A DNA stretch of 64,000 nt, taken from the NCBI GenBank assembly GCA_014904845.1, contig MU119251.1, positions 1 through 64,000 of the forward strand, given 5' to 3'. Every line of letters begins with the position of its first letter. The stretch's first letter is position 1. This DNA is from Acephala macrosclerotiorum (lineage: Eukaryota > Ascomycota > Leotiomycetes > Helotiales > Mollisiaceae). Made by a program: the position numbers and the translations under genes. Shown piece by piece: positions 11,936-25,092 of the stretch. Below the pieces are notes generated by a model. It saw only the letters and a list, made by a program, of their open reading frames with translations. It searched no databases and had not been told where the DNA came from.

Positions 11936-13655
11936 CTAGAACAGCTTGTGCTCGAGAGTCATGTCATTATCGGCTTCAAGGCCGACACAGGCACGAAAGA
12001 TGTTCACCAAAGCGCTGCGCTGCTTAGCAAGAGCATTGATGACAGGGGTTCCTGGAGGAGTCAAGGGAGCCTTGAGCATGAAGCTGAGAATGCTGAGCAC
12101 GCTGTGGAAGTTCTTGAAATCCTTGGTAGCGCTGCCATCGCTGGAGTGAGCCTTCCATTGAATGCGGGTCATCATCTCGGCAACGAGGACCAGGTCGATG
12201 ATTAATGGAGATGCAAGAAGAGAGTCCTCGCAGACGTTGAAGATACTAAACATGTTAGCAGTCATGCACTGCAGAAGTAGGAGAGAAAGGAAGCTCACGA
12301 GATGGTCTGGTGGCCTCCCATGAAGATCTCGGCATAGTACTCATCGAGAGCACGCTTGTTGTCACCAACTGCTGGCATGTACTTGATAACAACGGTATGA
12401 TCAGGGTGTTCGCCCTTTTTGTAGAGCACCGCGTTGGCCTCAACCATGTCGTCGACAACATTGGACTTGGAAATCTCCTTGGAGCGGAACTGCTTCTGAG
12501 AGCTGAGGTTCTTGCCATCATTGTTACCGAGATGGTTGTAGCTGGCAATAGAGGTGAGCTTGATGCCGGCGCTGATCAAGAAGTCGACCAAAGCAGATTT
12601 CATCTTGGTTTGACCAGACTTGAAATCATCACCACCAATGAAAGCATTGTGCTTCTCAGCAAGTTCAATTGCTCCAGGAACAAAGGTGTTCTGAGGAGAG
12701 CCGTTGATGAAGGGAACTCCTTCAAGGATAGAAGCAACAGCGAAGATTGTGGATGGCGCAACCTCCTCGTGACCATTTTCAATAGCCTTCATCAGATTCT
12801 CGGCAGTATCATTGACACCAGGAATGAGGTCAGCGAAACGCTCGGTGTTGGCAGTCCAAAGAACAATGACCTTGTCCAAGGAGTTCTTGGCCTTGAAGTC
12901 ACTAGAGCTTGTTAGCCAATGGTTGGCGACGCGCGTATAAGTGCTGCTCACCTGATGTCCTTGCGAATTTGCTCAACATGCTCAATACAAGCCTTGCTGC
13001 CTTTGATGCAATTGTCGGCGCGGTCCTCCTGGTTAGCAGCAATGAAGTCAGGGTAGTAGATGCTGGGAAGAGGAACCATCCCAGCCATCTCCTTCTTGAC
13101 CTGAGCCTTCAAGGCTGGTTCAAGGACTGCAGCACGATCCATGGCGGCAGCCAAGTTCAAACCACTGATGTCCCAACCACCGATGACAAGATCATTCGGG
13201 TGAACCATAGGCAAGATGTCATGAAATGGGATGTTGACATCCTTGGCAGTCTTAGCGTTAGTACCAAGCTTGATGGCAGAGCCCATGACAACAGAGCCAT
13301 AGTAATTGGCAGCACGAGGACCTTCACGAGTCTCCCAAACAAGACCACGACGGTTTGCCATGATACCGGCAGTGACAGTAGTACCATTGTTTCCACCCCA
13401 TCCCACGAGCATCATACCTGTCTTAGGGACCTTACGCTCAGTCTTGAAGTCATAGACAGTCTCCTTGGGAGTTGCCACGAACTTGCCATCTGCGACTTCA
13501 TTGACCAATGTAGTGCGGTATGTGTACTTGGACTTGATCTCGTTGTCGGTGTAGACGACATTGGGAGAATTAACAGTGAAGAGGTCCTTGTGTGCGAGAG
13601 TTGAGGTACCATCTCCGTTCGAGAATCTCAAGCCTACTTCGGCGTGAGGAGCCAT
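11936..13655 (-). CDS. INO1: Inositol-3-phosphate synthase
   Basis: The enzyme converts glucose 6-phosphate to 1D-myo-inositol 3-phosphate using NAD+, the first committed step of inositol and phosphatidylinositol synthesis in the cytosol. Exons are 12952-13655, 12299-12901 and 11936-12245, giving 538 residues, the usual fungal length. Introns start with GTGAGC and end in CTCTAG or TTTAG. Landmarks are the NAD-binding [10 protein letters not shown] motif in exon 1, a [16 protein letters not shown] block, [13 protein letters not shown], the core [14 protein letters not shown], and [10 protein letters not shown] followed by KSNVVDD. The protein appears intact. The start [11 protein letters not shown] is the first in-frame ATG and fits fungal orthologues. 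Inositol-responsive control is common in the family, but I see no clear UASINO. Confidence 0.97.
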
Positions 13656-13832
13656 CTTCCAGCGGGGTATTGAGGTGTCTGAAAGTTCGGGCTGGCAGCG
13701 TTTTCGTCTTTGTAGAAGTAGTTTACTTGGCTGATATGGGCGAGTCCGAAGCTCCTGCGGCGGAAGAGCGGGACCCTGCGAACGGATGATGGACGGAATT
13801 TAAGAGGTTGGAGAACGTGATTGCGACTGGGT

Positions 13833-13853
13833 GATTACACTCGAGGTGTAATC
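13833..13853. promoter_or_regulatory. Perfect 8-bp inverted repeat upstream of INO1
   Basis: GATTACAC and its exact reverse complement GTGTAATC flank a TCGAG spacer, about 180 bp upstream of the INO1 start codon. The size and symmetry suit a dimeric transcription factor site, but no factor is identified. Confidence 0.35.
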
Positions 13854-13855
13854 GA

Positions 13856-16710
13856 ACTGATTTGATTTGGTTTGGATATAACTGAGTTGAGAATGAAGCT
13901 CTAGGTATTTGAGGTTGTTGTTGTTGAGGGAAGAAAGTGAAAGTGGAAAGCAGAAGGCACCAGTTCTCCTAGCTGTTCACTAGTGCCTTATCGTAAGATG
14001 CTGCCCCACGAGTACTTTCCCAATTCGGGCGAGGGGTACGCGATAACAAGAGCAAGAACACAAATTAACCGCGGTACGCGCCGTGATCGTGGCATCTTTT
14101 CGTGTTCCGGTCGCGGCCGATATGTATATCTCTTCCAAAGGAACGCTGTTATTTTGTCCTGAAAGCTAACCTTCGTATCCTGGATCAATGGGAAGTACTA
14201 CCACCTTGGTAGATACAAAAAAGTCACAAGTGAACTGCAAGTCTGCGACTCGTCCTAATTAGGCTGACTGGTGGTATACAAAGTACAGTAGACTGGCGCT
14301 ACTGCTCTCGGCATCAATCTACATTGAAGAAAGGTGGGAAGCAAGATGTTTCTGTTGTATACAGTCCCCTTTACACGAAAAGCGCGTTGACACACCTTAT
14401 ATGATCCTCTTTGTCGTCTCCCGTTCTAGGCTCACGTGCCCGTTGACCACCACACCGCCACACCGCCAGAACGCTGCACGAAGAAACGCCAGCGTGGTCG
14501 GAATCCAAGCCCTTGGCTAGGGTCGAAGAAATATCACACCGCAATTTCATGAACAGCCGAGCATCCTGCATATGCTGTCTGCTCTCTGTTCGCTCCAAAA
14601 ATTTGGTAGCCGTGGACTAGTTGATCTACCAACATAATATCGAACAGCATGAAAAATGGGTGCTGCCATACGCAATCCGTCGAACATTCTATCTTATGGC
14701 TTGCCACGGCTCCAGATTATTTGCGGGGTGGAGTTCTCGGATCCCCCAATTTTGGCATGATGTGTCCTTATGCGGGAGAATGGTCGTGCAATCTTGGAAT
14801 CTCGGTTCTCCCATCGTGATGAAAGGTATGAAGTCCAAATAATACATAGTTCCAGGCGGACAGGGTCTTTCTATACTTTCGTACTTAACCAAGATTCGCA
14901 GATTCCTGATAGATTCTGATACACGGCGGCTGGAGCGTTGCACGAAGCCAAGCTCGTTTCCAATGCCATTTCATTGGAGCAAGCTGTCGTCACTGACAAA
15001 CAATGACTTGCATCTGACAACCTGCACCAGGAGCCAGGATCGGCCGGGGCTGAACGACAAAAGCAAAACGACTTCTGCCTCATGTGGCTTCATTGGCGAC
15101 GAGATCTCAGACCTAAGCGCTTCAACTTTCTTTATCTCAATCGTGTCAATTGAGAATCGATCAGAGATTCAGGGATCATCAGCTGAATCTAAGATTGTTC
15201 ACCGAGCAAGATATGTAATGATCTGAGAAGCCCTGCGTTGATAATCCCGAAGTTTGAGAAGAGGAGCGACCCCTCCTGCTCATCAATGACTGGACCGACC
15301 TGGTGCCCCTGATTTCAGCACCGACAGGGAAGTGCGGTCACCATATCAAATCCTCCCAATGCAGACTAGGCATAAGAACGGTATCCTCGAGCGGGCTCAG
15401 CGAGGAGCCATAACTGGTCCATGCCTCCATTGATTGTCCGCTTGCGGTCTATTCGGGGAGGCTCTGTAATTGCTCGTAATTTCGCAATCCTGCAATCCCA
15501 TCGAGACGAATTGCTGAAGGAGACGCTGTTCGGAAGACTCGGTGCGCCGGTTAAATTTGCAAGTTGTGCGGCCTCGCCCTACCAATTGCCTGTCGAAACT
15601 GCTTCTGTTGCTTCAGACTCTCAGAGATCCTCCCAGTTGGGATTATTCTCATAGGCGCGCTACGCTCCTTCCTCTACCGTCGACAGCGGTCCCTTTTGAG
15701 GCCCTGGGCGTTTTGGCTCCGGAGTGGTTCATCTGTGTGCGCCACCAGCCGATCTCGAAAATCTTCAGTTCTCAATCGATCGACCTCGAGCTCATTTCTT
15801 TCTTTTAATTTTCTACCGAAAGCCCTGGCAAACTTTAAATGTTAAATGTTAAATAAAATAAACATCTAACAGCATGTAACCGATGCCCAATTGTACCAGC
15901 CTCGAGCCAGCATAGATATCCACAATCGTACGGAGAAGTTACTACGTCCTATCACTACCCCTGACTATCGCAAGCCAGGATCCGGCCATAGCGGACAGGC
16001 CCAGGCATATCTCACATATTCCCTGTCCTTCCTTTCAAACTCTCTTAGAGTCCCGAGACCAATTCTCTGACAACGGGAGAACTTGACGGCGGTATCCTCT
16101 CTTGGTCTTCAGCATTAGAATCGACGAGCGTTCGTCCACAGTCTCTACCGTTCCAGCAGGTCTTAGAAGGCAGTCTGAATCAAGAAACAGAATCGATAGC
16201 CTTTTTATACACAGACCTCCCACACTCGAAGCTAGAACGATCAGCCATTATTCAGAACGACTCGCGATCAGATCTCCTTCGACTCACGTTTGAGGTCCAA
16301 CAATTCGGGATCACGGCCCATGATATCTTTGGAAACGTGGGGAACTTTCTTGGAAACAACAAACAAAGTCATACCAGCGTTTTCTGGCTCATCGCGTGCA
16401 CATTGACGCCTTCACCGCTGAATATCTATCTGAAGACAACGCATGGTTTTGGAACAACAATACATCATATGAAGAGAGGTTGGAAGATCGAAACGATCGT
16501 TGAGGATGGATACGACCGGAGTTTCGAGCTTTTTACCAACGATAAAATGTTCTATGTGTGCAGCGGATATCGAGATCTCCCAAATGGGAGATCATGTATG
16601 CGGGTCGGGGTCTGGTGAACGTAAGGGAGGCTCTCTCCATGAATATAGAATTCTGCTGATTATTAGCAATAGCGACTCCTCCCCCTGATTCGAACAGTAA
16701 ATTCGACAGA
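13856..16710. other. Long intergenic region between INO1 and the LIM gene
   Basis: Almost 3 kb without a recognisable gene separates divergently transcribed INO1 and the LIM-domain gene. Short ORFs on both strands lack motifs and have unnatural composition. The right part, 15.6-16.7 kb, is probably promoter and 5' leader of the LIM gene. Confidence 0.5.
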
Positions 16711-18673
16711 ATGGCACACAAGCAGGCACCTACAAATGGCCCAGCCTTTTTAAAACCAGGACGAGCTTTACCTCCTAAAGTTGATACTTCTGCAGCAAGT
16801 AAGTGGTAGTCAATTGCTCATACGGATTATGCTGACTCTCCCAGACCGACCGTTCTTCCCACAAGAGGAATTAACACCAGTCAGCGCATCACCGTCTCAA
16901 AGCAACTCACCGTTGCACTCTGAAGGGCGACGATCGCCTTTTGCTAAACCCTTACGGAGCGCGACTGCACCTTTACATCTAGCACCACCTTCTCCTGAAC
17001 CCCTCTCCTCCAACCTCGACTGCGCCTTTCCTCCATTCCCAATCGCCAAAACCAACACACAAAGCAAACCTCAGCAAGGAAGTGGGTACGGTAGCCTGGG
17101 TAGAAAGTACGCAGAGCCAGATCTAATGTATGCGCCAATAAGTCCCAGAACGGCCTCAAGTGGGGGACTACTCCAGAGGATGAATACGATTGCTCCTGGA
17201 CCTTTTGATGTCAAAAGTCGCAAGGCAAGCGAGGCTGGAATTAAAAGTGGTCATAGACGACAAGGGACTGCTGGTAGCATCCGGGGCATGTCCACATCTG
17301 ATGTTGGTGCGAGCATACAACGGCCTTCAACTGCTGAACCAGGACATTCTAGAACCTCGACAAATAGCTCGAGCAGCTCCAGGTCTGATATGCCGCCTCC
17401 AAAGCTTCCGGGAAAGGATGGGTATGGCGGATTTGGACCACCACCAAATGAAGATGGTACTCAGCGAGCGTTTCTGTCGCCTGAGAGCAGGTCTCAAACG
17501 TTTCCTTTGAGCAATGAGGAGAGTCAAGCGTCTTCGATGAGGAGACCGTCAGAGATCGTAGATGGATCGAGGATGCGGAGGCCGTCAAATGAGTCGGCTC
17601 CCAGGATGGACAGATCCAAGTCACCTGGAAGACGACGAAACCCTTCAGTCTCTGGCCCAGATCTCTCGAGGCCTCTTCCTCCTCGTGGAGCCAGCTTGAT
17701 TAAACCAAGGACAAATTCAGGGCTCGGAGACGCACCACCAGTTCCTTTGAATCTTGCTGCAGAATTTGGCATAGGAAACCCATACCATACGCCAAACGAC
17801 TCCTCATCTTCAAACGCATCGGCGTATAGCGAAGGAAGCAAGGCTAGCTCACGTTCAAGTCCACCCAGGTCGATTGGGCCTGGTCATTCTCGACGACAGC
17901 CATCTGATACCACTCAAATAGATGTGCTGATGGCAAACCTCCAGTCTTCGATAGAAGAGCTCCAACCAACAGAAGCTGCTTCGAAATCGTCACCCCCTAG
18001 GATGAAGCAGCAGTACCCCAGGCCATTGCAGCCCACGCCAAGTATGGACGGCTCCATGCTCTCTCCAGAGTCTCCTATGGATCCGGCGATTCAAAGCGGT
18101 CGTCTGTCACCTGTGCAACGGAATCAAGCTCGCTCCTTGTCGCCAGCTCGCAGCGAACCACAGGTCGAGCCACTACGACGTCCTACGACTGCTGGCCGCC
18201 AATCAAGCCGACCCTCCACTTCGAAAGGAAATTGCAAAGGATGCGGTGAGGCTATCAAGGGCAAGTCAGTCTCTTCGGTAGACGGTCGCCTGACTGGTAG
18301 ATATCACAAGCAATGCTTCGTCTGCAAAACTTGCCAAGAACCATTCCAGACCTCGACATTCTACGTGATTAATGATGCGCCATATTGCGAGCGCCACTAC
18401 CACAAATTGAATGGCAGTGTATGCCAGACTTGCGACAAAGGAATCGAAGGCCAATATCTTGAAAGTGAGAGGAAACAGAAATTTCATCCAGGCTGCCTTA
18501 CTTGCGCAGACTGTAAACGGACGCTACGAAATGGCTACTTCGAAATGAACGGACGAGTATACTGTGAACGAGACGCTTTCGGGAGGGCGCAACAAGCCCC
18601 GAGATTTCTAGTACCCGGTGCGGGAGGAAGTAATAGGATGGAGCGGAGGACGACTCGACTAATGATGATGTAA
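16711..18673 (+). CDS. Two-LIM-domain protein with long disordered N-terminus (paxillin/Pxl1-like)
   Basis: Exon 1 is 16711-16798 (MAHKQAPTNGPAFLKPGRAL), followed by an intron 16799-16844 (GTAAGT...CCCAG) and exon 2 16845-18673, giving 638 residues. An ATG at 16781 is in the other frame and lies inside the intron-flanking region, so 16711 is preferred. About 480 residues are S/P/R-rich and presumably disordered, with many SP sites. Two tandem LIM zinc fingers close the protein (about 18236-18410 and 18423-18590). Each shows a CxxC pair followed by a conserved HxxCF/HPGC and further C/H ligands. In yeasts, similar proteins act in the cytokinetic ring and Rho signalling; that role is inferred. 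The C-terminus is basic. Confidence 0.85.
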
Positions 18674-19475
18674 TCTTTCCTTTCATCTTTGGCATTGGAT
18701 GGCACATTCAATACACTACTAAACGAATCTTTGATTCTGCGAGGTACATTTGCTTGCATTTACACGACCTGGTTCTGGTCGTCTTTATACCCCTTCTTAT
18801 TTTTATGCTGCACAGCGCAATCCGGGATCTGCATGGCAATGGGCATGCAGGGCATGGATTTGAATTCTTCGGTCTATTTTTTTCTTTTTACGGTTTCTAT
18901 ATACCCTCATTGAGTAAGCATGTTATCGACGTTATGTAAATTAGATATGTAATGTATATAATGGATATAATGGATATAAATATGAATATGTTTACCAAAT
19001 GTTTACCAAATCTTCAACGAGAGTATTTTGAGGTGATACGGTAGTGGTGCAACTGGAGGCGGGCGAGCGCCCTTCCCCCATCCTGACGTTCTCGGCCGAG
19101 CTTGGGAGCATCATTACCACATGAGAGAATGCAGTTCTCGTACGATGATTCCAAAGCACACTTTCAAAATCCATCACATCCAAGTCTCCGACTACGGAAA
19201 TAGCAGAGTTGCGGATTCAAGCCATCCAATAAGCTGCAAGACAGGTTCTTGGAGGATGCTGCACTTGGGTTTCGCTAAGAAAATAGGGGGGCTGTCAGCA
19301 GGACGAGTAATCAAATACTCCATGGGGGCTATTGGGGGTTGATTGTCCGATTGGCGAGTTGGGGGCTTGAAAGTTTACTTTGGAGCTCACATAATCTTCT
19401 TGTTTTGAAAGAATGCTGCATATTGTTTGAAGAGATGAAAACCCAATCTCGGAGAGCGGACCTGAAGAAACGACC
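18674..19475. other. Intergenic, AT-rich short repeats
   Basis: This is the 3' flank of the LIM gene. Around 18,940-19,015 there are short tandem words (ATAATGGAT twice, GTTTACCAAAT twice). No gene is recognised. Confidence 0.5.
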
Positions 19476-20470
19476 ATGGCTCATTATTTCTGGACCCAGA
19501 ACTCCTTACCGAATGACACGGAACTCCATCTTGGGTCGAAATATTACGGGTTGAAGCCAACGGTGGTACCGGAGGTTGAACTCGACTTGATCAAGCAGGA
19601 GCTAGACTCGACCAAAGCTATGTTGTTGCGATGGAAGGTGGTAGCTGTGTTTCTTGGTGCAATGGTGATGCTCTTGATGTCTGCCTTGCTCTTCGGGGGA
19701 ATATATCATTACCCTTTTGTTCTCGGAGAGGATGCTGTGAGTTCTACCTTGGTGATCATTGCAGTGCCAACTAATGATGCAGTGATGATGCTTCACGCAA
19801 AGAAAATTGGGTGCAGAGGAAAAGACTTCAGGAGCATAGAGCTGTGGTCAGCTTGAAAACACCCCGCCCAGGAGAGATCAGATGATTAAGGCCCTCGGCC
19901 AACTTATGGGGACTCGATATCGAATTCATATCGTGCGGAGCGAAAGGAGGCTCTATTCCATTTATTCGAGATTGGAGCTATAAGCTTTGACGGCAAAGTC
20001 TACCAGCGAAGAGTCTTGCCATTAATTCCGGTCGATGAGTGAGAGGATTTGGTTATGAGCAGCAAGAACTTTATGGCTCGACAATTATTCCACAAGTTCT
20101 TTCGGACGCATCTTCGTCCTAGCGAAGTTGCTGCTGTACTATTACAACAGACTGCGGAAGAGCTGTACGAACTCGGATTGACTGAAGACTGCGCACAACT
20201 TGAGTATACGTGGAGTGGCTGCGAGTTTCAAATTCTCAAGCACGCCGCCTCTGCAGTTAGTGTACCATCCCGCCTCAGGAGAATTCATTCACGCTGCTAC
20301 ATGCCATTCGAATCGTACTTCCTGGTCTTTCACCACATGCATTAGAGCACAGTTACCCACTTTTCTTCTATGATATGCTCTCCGGACAGTCTCACAGGGT
20401 GTTTTGGGATGCTTACAAAATGATCAGGCTGCTAGGATCGTTCGTGGGCATAATGAGGGATCAACTATAG
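19476..20470 (+). other. Possible decayed or unrecognised membrane-protein gene
   Basis: An ORF at 19476-19856 (126 residues) starts MAHYFWTQNSLP and has one strong transmembrane stretch (VVAVFLGAMVMLLMSALLF), preceded by a short charged, perhaps helical segment. This is a type II membrane layout seen in many small fungal proteins. Downstream, short open segments occur in different frames up to about 20470, for example one ending RLLGSFVGIMRDQL. They could be further exons or remnants of a frameshifted gene. I do not recognise the family. A small real gene restricted to the first ORF is the alternative. Confidence 0.3.
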
Positions 20471-21183
20471 TCGTGGAGGGACTTGTATTACGGATAGGAG
20501 CAAAATTTGGGACAGTATCTTATTTAGTGAAGGAAGGTTTACTTTGGAGGTTGCATCAACTATTATTATTTTGCTTTCGTGGACGTGTTTGAGTTGTGTT
20601 TATGGGGTTTGAGGCATAGAGCTTCTTCGAGCTGTAATCAATAGTAATCTTATTATCATGAGGAAGATGAGAATGATGTTATAATTAGCTAGACTTTTCG
20701 CTTCGTAATAAACATCTAATTTAAAGTACTGGCTATTATGGCCGCTTGGCGATTTCCAGGGTTTCCCGCTATGAAATGACGCTCGAACCCCGGAAAATAG
20801 GCTCGAACACGAACATGGTTTTGTAGACCTATCTCTTCATCTCAATGACAGCTTCATCTGAACGATCATGAAGCAAGGCGGGCATGTTGGCACAGGGCGT
20901 GTTTTGTGATGAATTCAGATGAGAACAATGTGTGTAATTTAAGCCTCGCCAAGACCTCTGTAAGTGGAAACAAGCCATTCAAGACCTCGACACCACAATC
21001 CAATCCAGCTCCCCCAGCTTTCTTTTTCTCTCCTTTCGATTTCAACCTGTCGTTCTGCTGAAGTTGGGGAAGTTCTCGATATGATTGATGCTTTCGACCT
21101 TGCCTGAGAACGCCTATCTATTCCTTTGATTTCCTCGGCCTTATGATTCTACGACGTCTCGATTAGCCTTCTCACCTGCGAAG
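20471..21183. other. Intergenic, promoter of the DUF3405 gene
   Basis: No gene is recognised. A pyrimidine-rich stretch (about 21,008-21,045) lies about 150 bp upstream of the next start codon, as is common just upstream of fungal transcription starts. Confidence 0.45.
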
Positions 21184-24132
21184 ATGCTTCCGCGATTCAA
21201 GAGTCTCGCTGTCCTTACGTTCCTAGTGTTGGCGTTGTATGTGGTCTTCTGGCGAGAAGAGACGCCTTTCCAGTCTGGACAACATGCTGTCGATGTTCTA
21301 AAGGGCGCGTTTGGGGATGTTGAGGTGCCAGTGAGCCATGACGCGCCAACGACTCAGGACGCTCCTCCAGTATCCGTGGAGACCAAGCTCCCCGAAGCCG
21401 ACGATGCATACCTCAAAGACCTCGAGCTCGAACCAAAGCCTACGTCTACGCCTACCCCGACTAAGTCCGCGCATGGCCCTTATTTCAGCGAATTGCCTTC
21501 TGAAGAAGAGGAAGATGACGCCGCTCCTGCGGAATGGGAACATAGCACGGAGGGTACGGAATCCGATCAGGAACCCAGCGCTGATGAGTTCGCGGATTCT
21601 CCAGCAGCGGCAGAAACTGGAAACGACTACAGCAATACAGGTCTTCAATTACAATTCGACAAGGAATATGCCGCTCTAGGACTGTGAGTGAAGGTCTCTC
21701 TATCTTCAAGACATTGCTCTAACACTTATAGGAGTGGGAACGAGGGATCCATCTACGGGGCTTTTCTGAGGAATTTGGTTGACACGGGCGCTCATGAAGG
21801 TTTCGCAGCTGCAGCTCTTAAGTATACGAAATCTCGGGTTCCATACAGCGATACTCCTCCATATACTTATAACCCATACCCCGAATACAATACAAAAGCT
21901 TGGCATACAGGCAATCAAGGGACATTTGTTGCCTGCGACGGTCATAATACTGTTGTTAAGGATATACTGGTCTTTTCTGGGCATCCAAAGGGACTTGAGC
22001 CGCAGATGGGGTCGTACATTCCACTCGACATCGACAGTAATCTCTGTTTTGAAAGAGAGACAAGACTTGGCATATATCGACTGGAGGGAGACGCTCCGGA
22101 TCCCACTGCTGCACCCAAGACCCAGGAAGCACGCGATGCCGTAATAGTGGATTGGGGAAAGCTCCAACAAATTTGTTACAAGAGGAATTCCAATCGCTAC
22201 CTTAAGCCTCAAGCACAACCTCCCGTGACCGCCATCGTTGGAGGTCCCAACTCCACTGATCACTTCAACAGAACGATCAGTAGAAAGGCCAGGTCAAGCA
22301 CCATGACAAGGAGACTGGACACTATCTTGAAGAGATACCTGCACGCTCGGCAAGAAGCTGATAAGGGCATGCCTGATACAGAGCGTGGCAAGGATTATCC
22401 TAAGACCGACTATCTGAAGGAAGATATTTCTGATTTTCAATCCAATCAGTTCGACGACGTTTCACCGTTTTCAGGTCTCGGTGAGGAGAAAACTGCGAAA
22501 GAGGATTCTCAACTTGATTGGTATGAAGGTTCTGGTCTAGGCGACGAAGGCCCTAGCAAGGATGAGCCTCTGTACGATGTTAGTCAATTCACGGGGCCAG
22601 CTGGAGACGCACCTGTGAAGGAGGCATCTCCCGAAGACTTCAATGGATTTTCAGCCGTAGGAGACGACAAATCCGGCGCAGAGGATTCGCAACTTTCTGA
22701 CCTGGGCGATAAGAAGGACTCCCAGGAGCTAGAAGAGGATATTCCTGAATTCCTAGGTCTTGCTGAAGACACTCCAGTGACCCAAGGATTGAGTGAAGAT
22801 GAAGCTAAAAGTCAGGGTCTGCATGGAATGCCTCCAGCTGTTACCGCTACGCCAACACCACGAACTGCTGTTTTGATCCGAACATATTCTCACTTGAACT
22901 TCACAGTGAATGACAGGCAAAACATCAGGGCTATGGTATCAGAACTTTGCTTGCGGAGTGGCGGTGAATATGAGGTTTTCTTGCTAGTGGAATTCAAGGA
23001 CGAGACCTTGCCCATTTACTCAGATAAAATCCTCTACCAAGAAGCTTTAGACAAGAGCGTCCCCAAGGAGTTTCAGAGTATGTCTGTCCTGTGGACTGAT
23101 GCCAAGATGAGAGAAGTTTATCCGCTCATTCCAAGAGAGGTGAACAATGTGCACCAGTCACAGTGGCTGTCTGTACAATGGTTCGCTCAAGAGCATCCCG
23201 AATTCGACTTCTACTGGAATTGGGAATTTGACACTCGGTACACAGGACAGTACTACAATCTCCTAGAGAAGCTATCAGCATTTGCCACAGCTCAACCCCG
23301 CAAGGGACTTTGGGAACGCAATGAGAGATACTTTATCCCGTCTTACCATGGACGATACTCCAAGTTCGTCAAAGATGTTGAAACTATCACGGGCGCTGAC
23401 ACTGTGTGGGGAGCACCAATCACTGTCAACGTAACAGCAACTGGCCCTCAGCCGCCAGTGGCCGATCCCAAGGACGACAAATACGTCTGGGGTGTTGGCG
23501 AAGCCGCAGACTACATCTCGTTGAGCCCGATGTTCAATCCTGTGAATACCTCCTGGCCAGGACGAAACGATGTTTGGGGTTATGATGGAGCCGTGGCGAC
23601 TCCACGACGTGCTACAATCGGCACTCAATCCAGATGCAGCAAGAAATTGCTGGACACGATGCATGCAGAGAACAAGAAAGGTAATCACGTCAGCAGTGAA
23701 ATGACGCCTCAGACTGTCTCTTTACTTCATGGTTTGAAAGCTGTGTATGCGCCGATACCGATCTTTTTCGATAGGTCTTGGGATGGTAAGAGTCTGCAAC
23801 GCTATTTCAATCCAGGACCAAAAGGAGAGAGTGGAAGTGTGGAGGAGAGTCCATTCAGTTGGGGATGTGAAGGACGATTCCAGGGTAGCACTTGGTATTA
23901 TCGTGCCGCGCCTCCGCAGAGACTGTATAACAATTGGCTAGGATGGGAGGATAGTGGAATTGGAGGTCCAGAGGTATGTGTTGCCAACAGTAGCACCGTA
24001 TCACTACTGACATTTCAAAAGTGGGAGAAAACCCACGGCAGGACTTGCCTTCCACCTATGTTACTCCATCCAATCAAAAATGTCATCGAGCCTCCGCCAG
24101 GCTTTTCGTCGAAGTCCGATCTCCCCTACTAG
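21184..24132 (+). CDS. DUF3405 family type II membrane protein
   Basis: Exons are 21184-21683 and 21732-24132, with a GTGAGT...TATAG intron between, giving 966 residues. A single N-terminal anchor (LAVLTFLVLALYVVFW) implies a short cytosolic tail and a lumenal or secretory-pathway body. A disordered acidic linker follows, then a conserved block GNEGSIYGAFLRNL...YNPYPEYN. An unusual acidic insertion of about 150 residues (22380-22830) is followed by the DUF3405 core (AVLIRTYSHLNFTVND..., QWLSVQWFAQEHPEFDFYWNWEFDTRYTG). The FYWNWEFDTR segment with its acidic residues resembles metal-binding positions of glycosyltransferases, so a Golgi glycosyltransferase role is plausible but unproven. Confidence 0.85.
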
Positions 24133-25092
24133 CGTGTCGGGATGTAAGATATAGCAGTGCATCCTAGGATTGGAGTTCAGGTCAAGTCGAGCTGGCGAAA
24201 AGGTATGTATCATGTAATATGGAGCTCCATGAGGAACATGAGGAACAGATCTAGCTGAGCATATTACTGCGCGCATAATTTAGAATTACTACAGCATGGT
24301 ACCCTTCCCATTCTTTACACTTGAAGTGTTTATATTCCTTATTGCTCCATTTTCTTGTAACTGGCCGAGACTGAGTGGGTGTTCCTGAGCCGCGACTCCT
24401 GCGGCTCATGTTGGATATGTTCGAGCTCTCCCTGCATCAACCAGGCTCCCATAATTACCGAATGTACCGCCCTTCTACGAAAGTTTTCGCGAAAGAGCAT
24501 CCCCAGTGCTCGTCGTCGGTCAAACTTTTCACCATCAACACACATGGTCCAGGATATTTCACCGTGCCCGAGGGATGGGATGAACACATCCTGACCAGAC
24601 GATCAATGCATATGTCGGCCGATTGAGTTCAGACGGATTGATGGTTGGTTCCAGTGCTTGGCCCTGCAAGAAGCTTGAATTGACGCGCTGCTGCATACTG
24701 TGGGACCAAAGGATTCTCTCTGCCAACACGTGAGGATCGACTGCGGGGTACGCGGGGTTCACAATCGGTCCTTTCCAGCGTGCATGTAAGCTTGAATTTC
24801 AACTCCTTTACTATACTGACAAGCTAGGATATTCGGCGAATTCGGTAGCAGGCCCTTGGTCATCACCAATACTAATATGCACCTATCAAGGAAGCTGTGG
24901 CTGGGTAAAAGGGCCTTTGACGTCGGTCCCTGCAAAAATTGTTGGCGTGGCTCCTGGAAATTGCTGGTGCTACCAGAGCTGCACCTGCCCTGCGAAAGTT
25001 GCAGTAGCTATGACCGAGGCAGCACTACTTAAGGGAGAAGCTCGCCGAGTCTCGAGTCGTTTGGATGCTCAACCTGCTGCCCATTGCTCACC
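24133..25092. other. Intergenic, promoter of the alpha-glucosidase gene
   Basis: About 960 bp without a recognisable gene lies between two plus-strand genes. Small ORFs on both strands show no motifs. A CTTAAGGGAGAAG segment at 25,027-25,040 lies roughly 55 bp upstream of the start codon. Confidence 0.45.

Noticed and set aside
12310..13604. Plus-strand ORFs of 201 and 231 residues
   Set aside because: Antisense to INO1, whose minus-strand reading is unmistakable.
14371..15226. Several 60-90 residue ORFs between INO1 and the LIM gene
   Set aside because: No motifs, overlapping on both strands, no splice structure.
20780..20815. CTCGAACCCCGG resembling the reverse complement of a tRNA B box
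   Set aside because: No matching A box, acceptor stem or anticodon arm at the right spacing.
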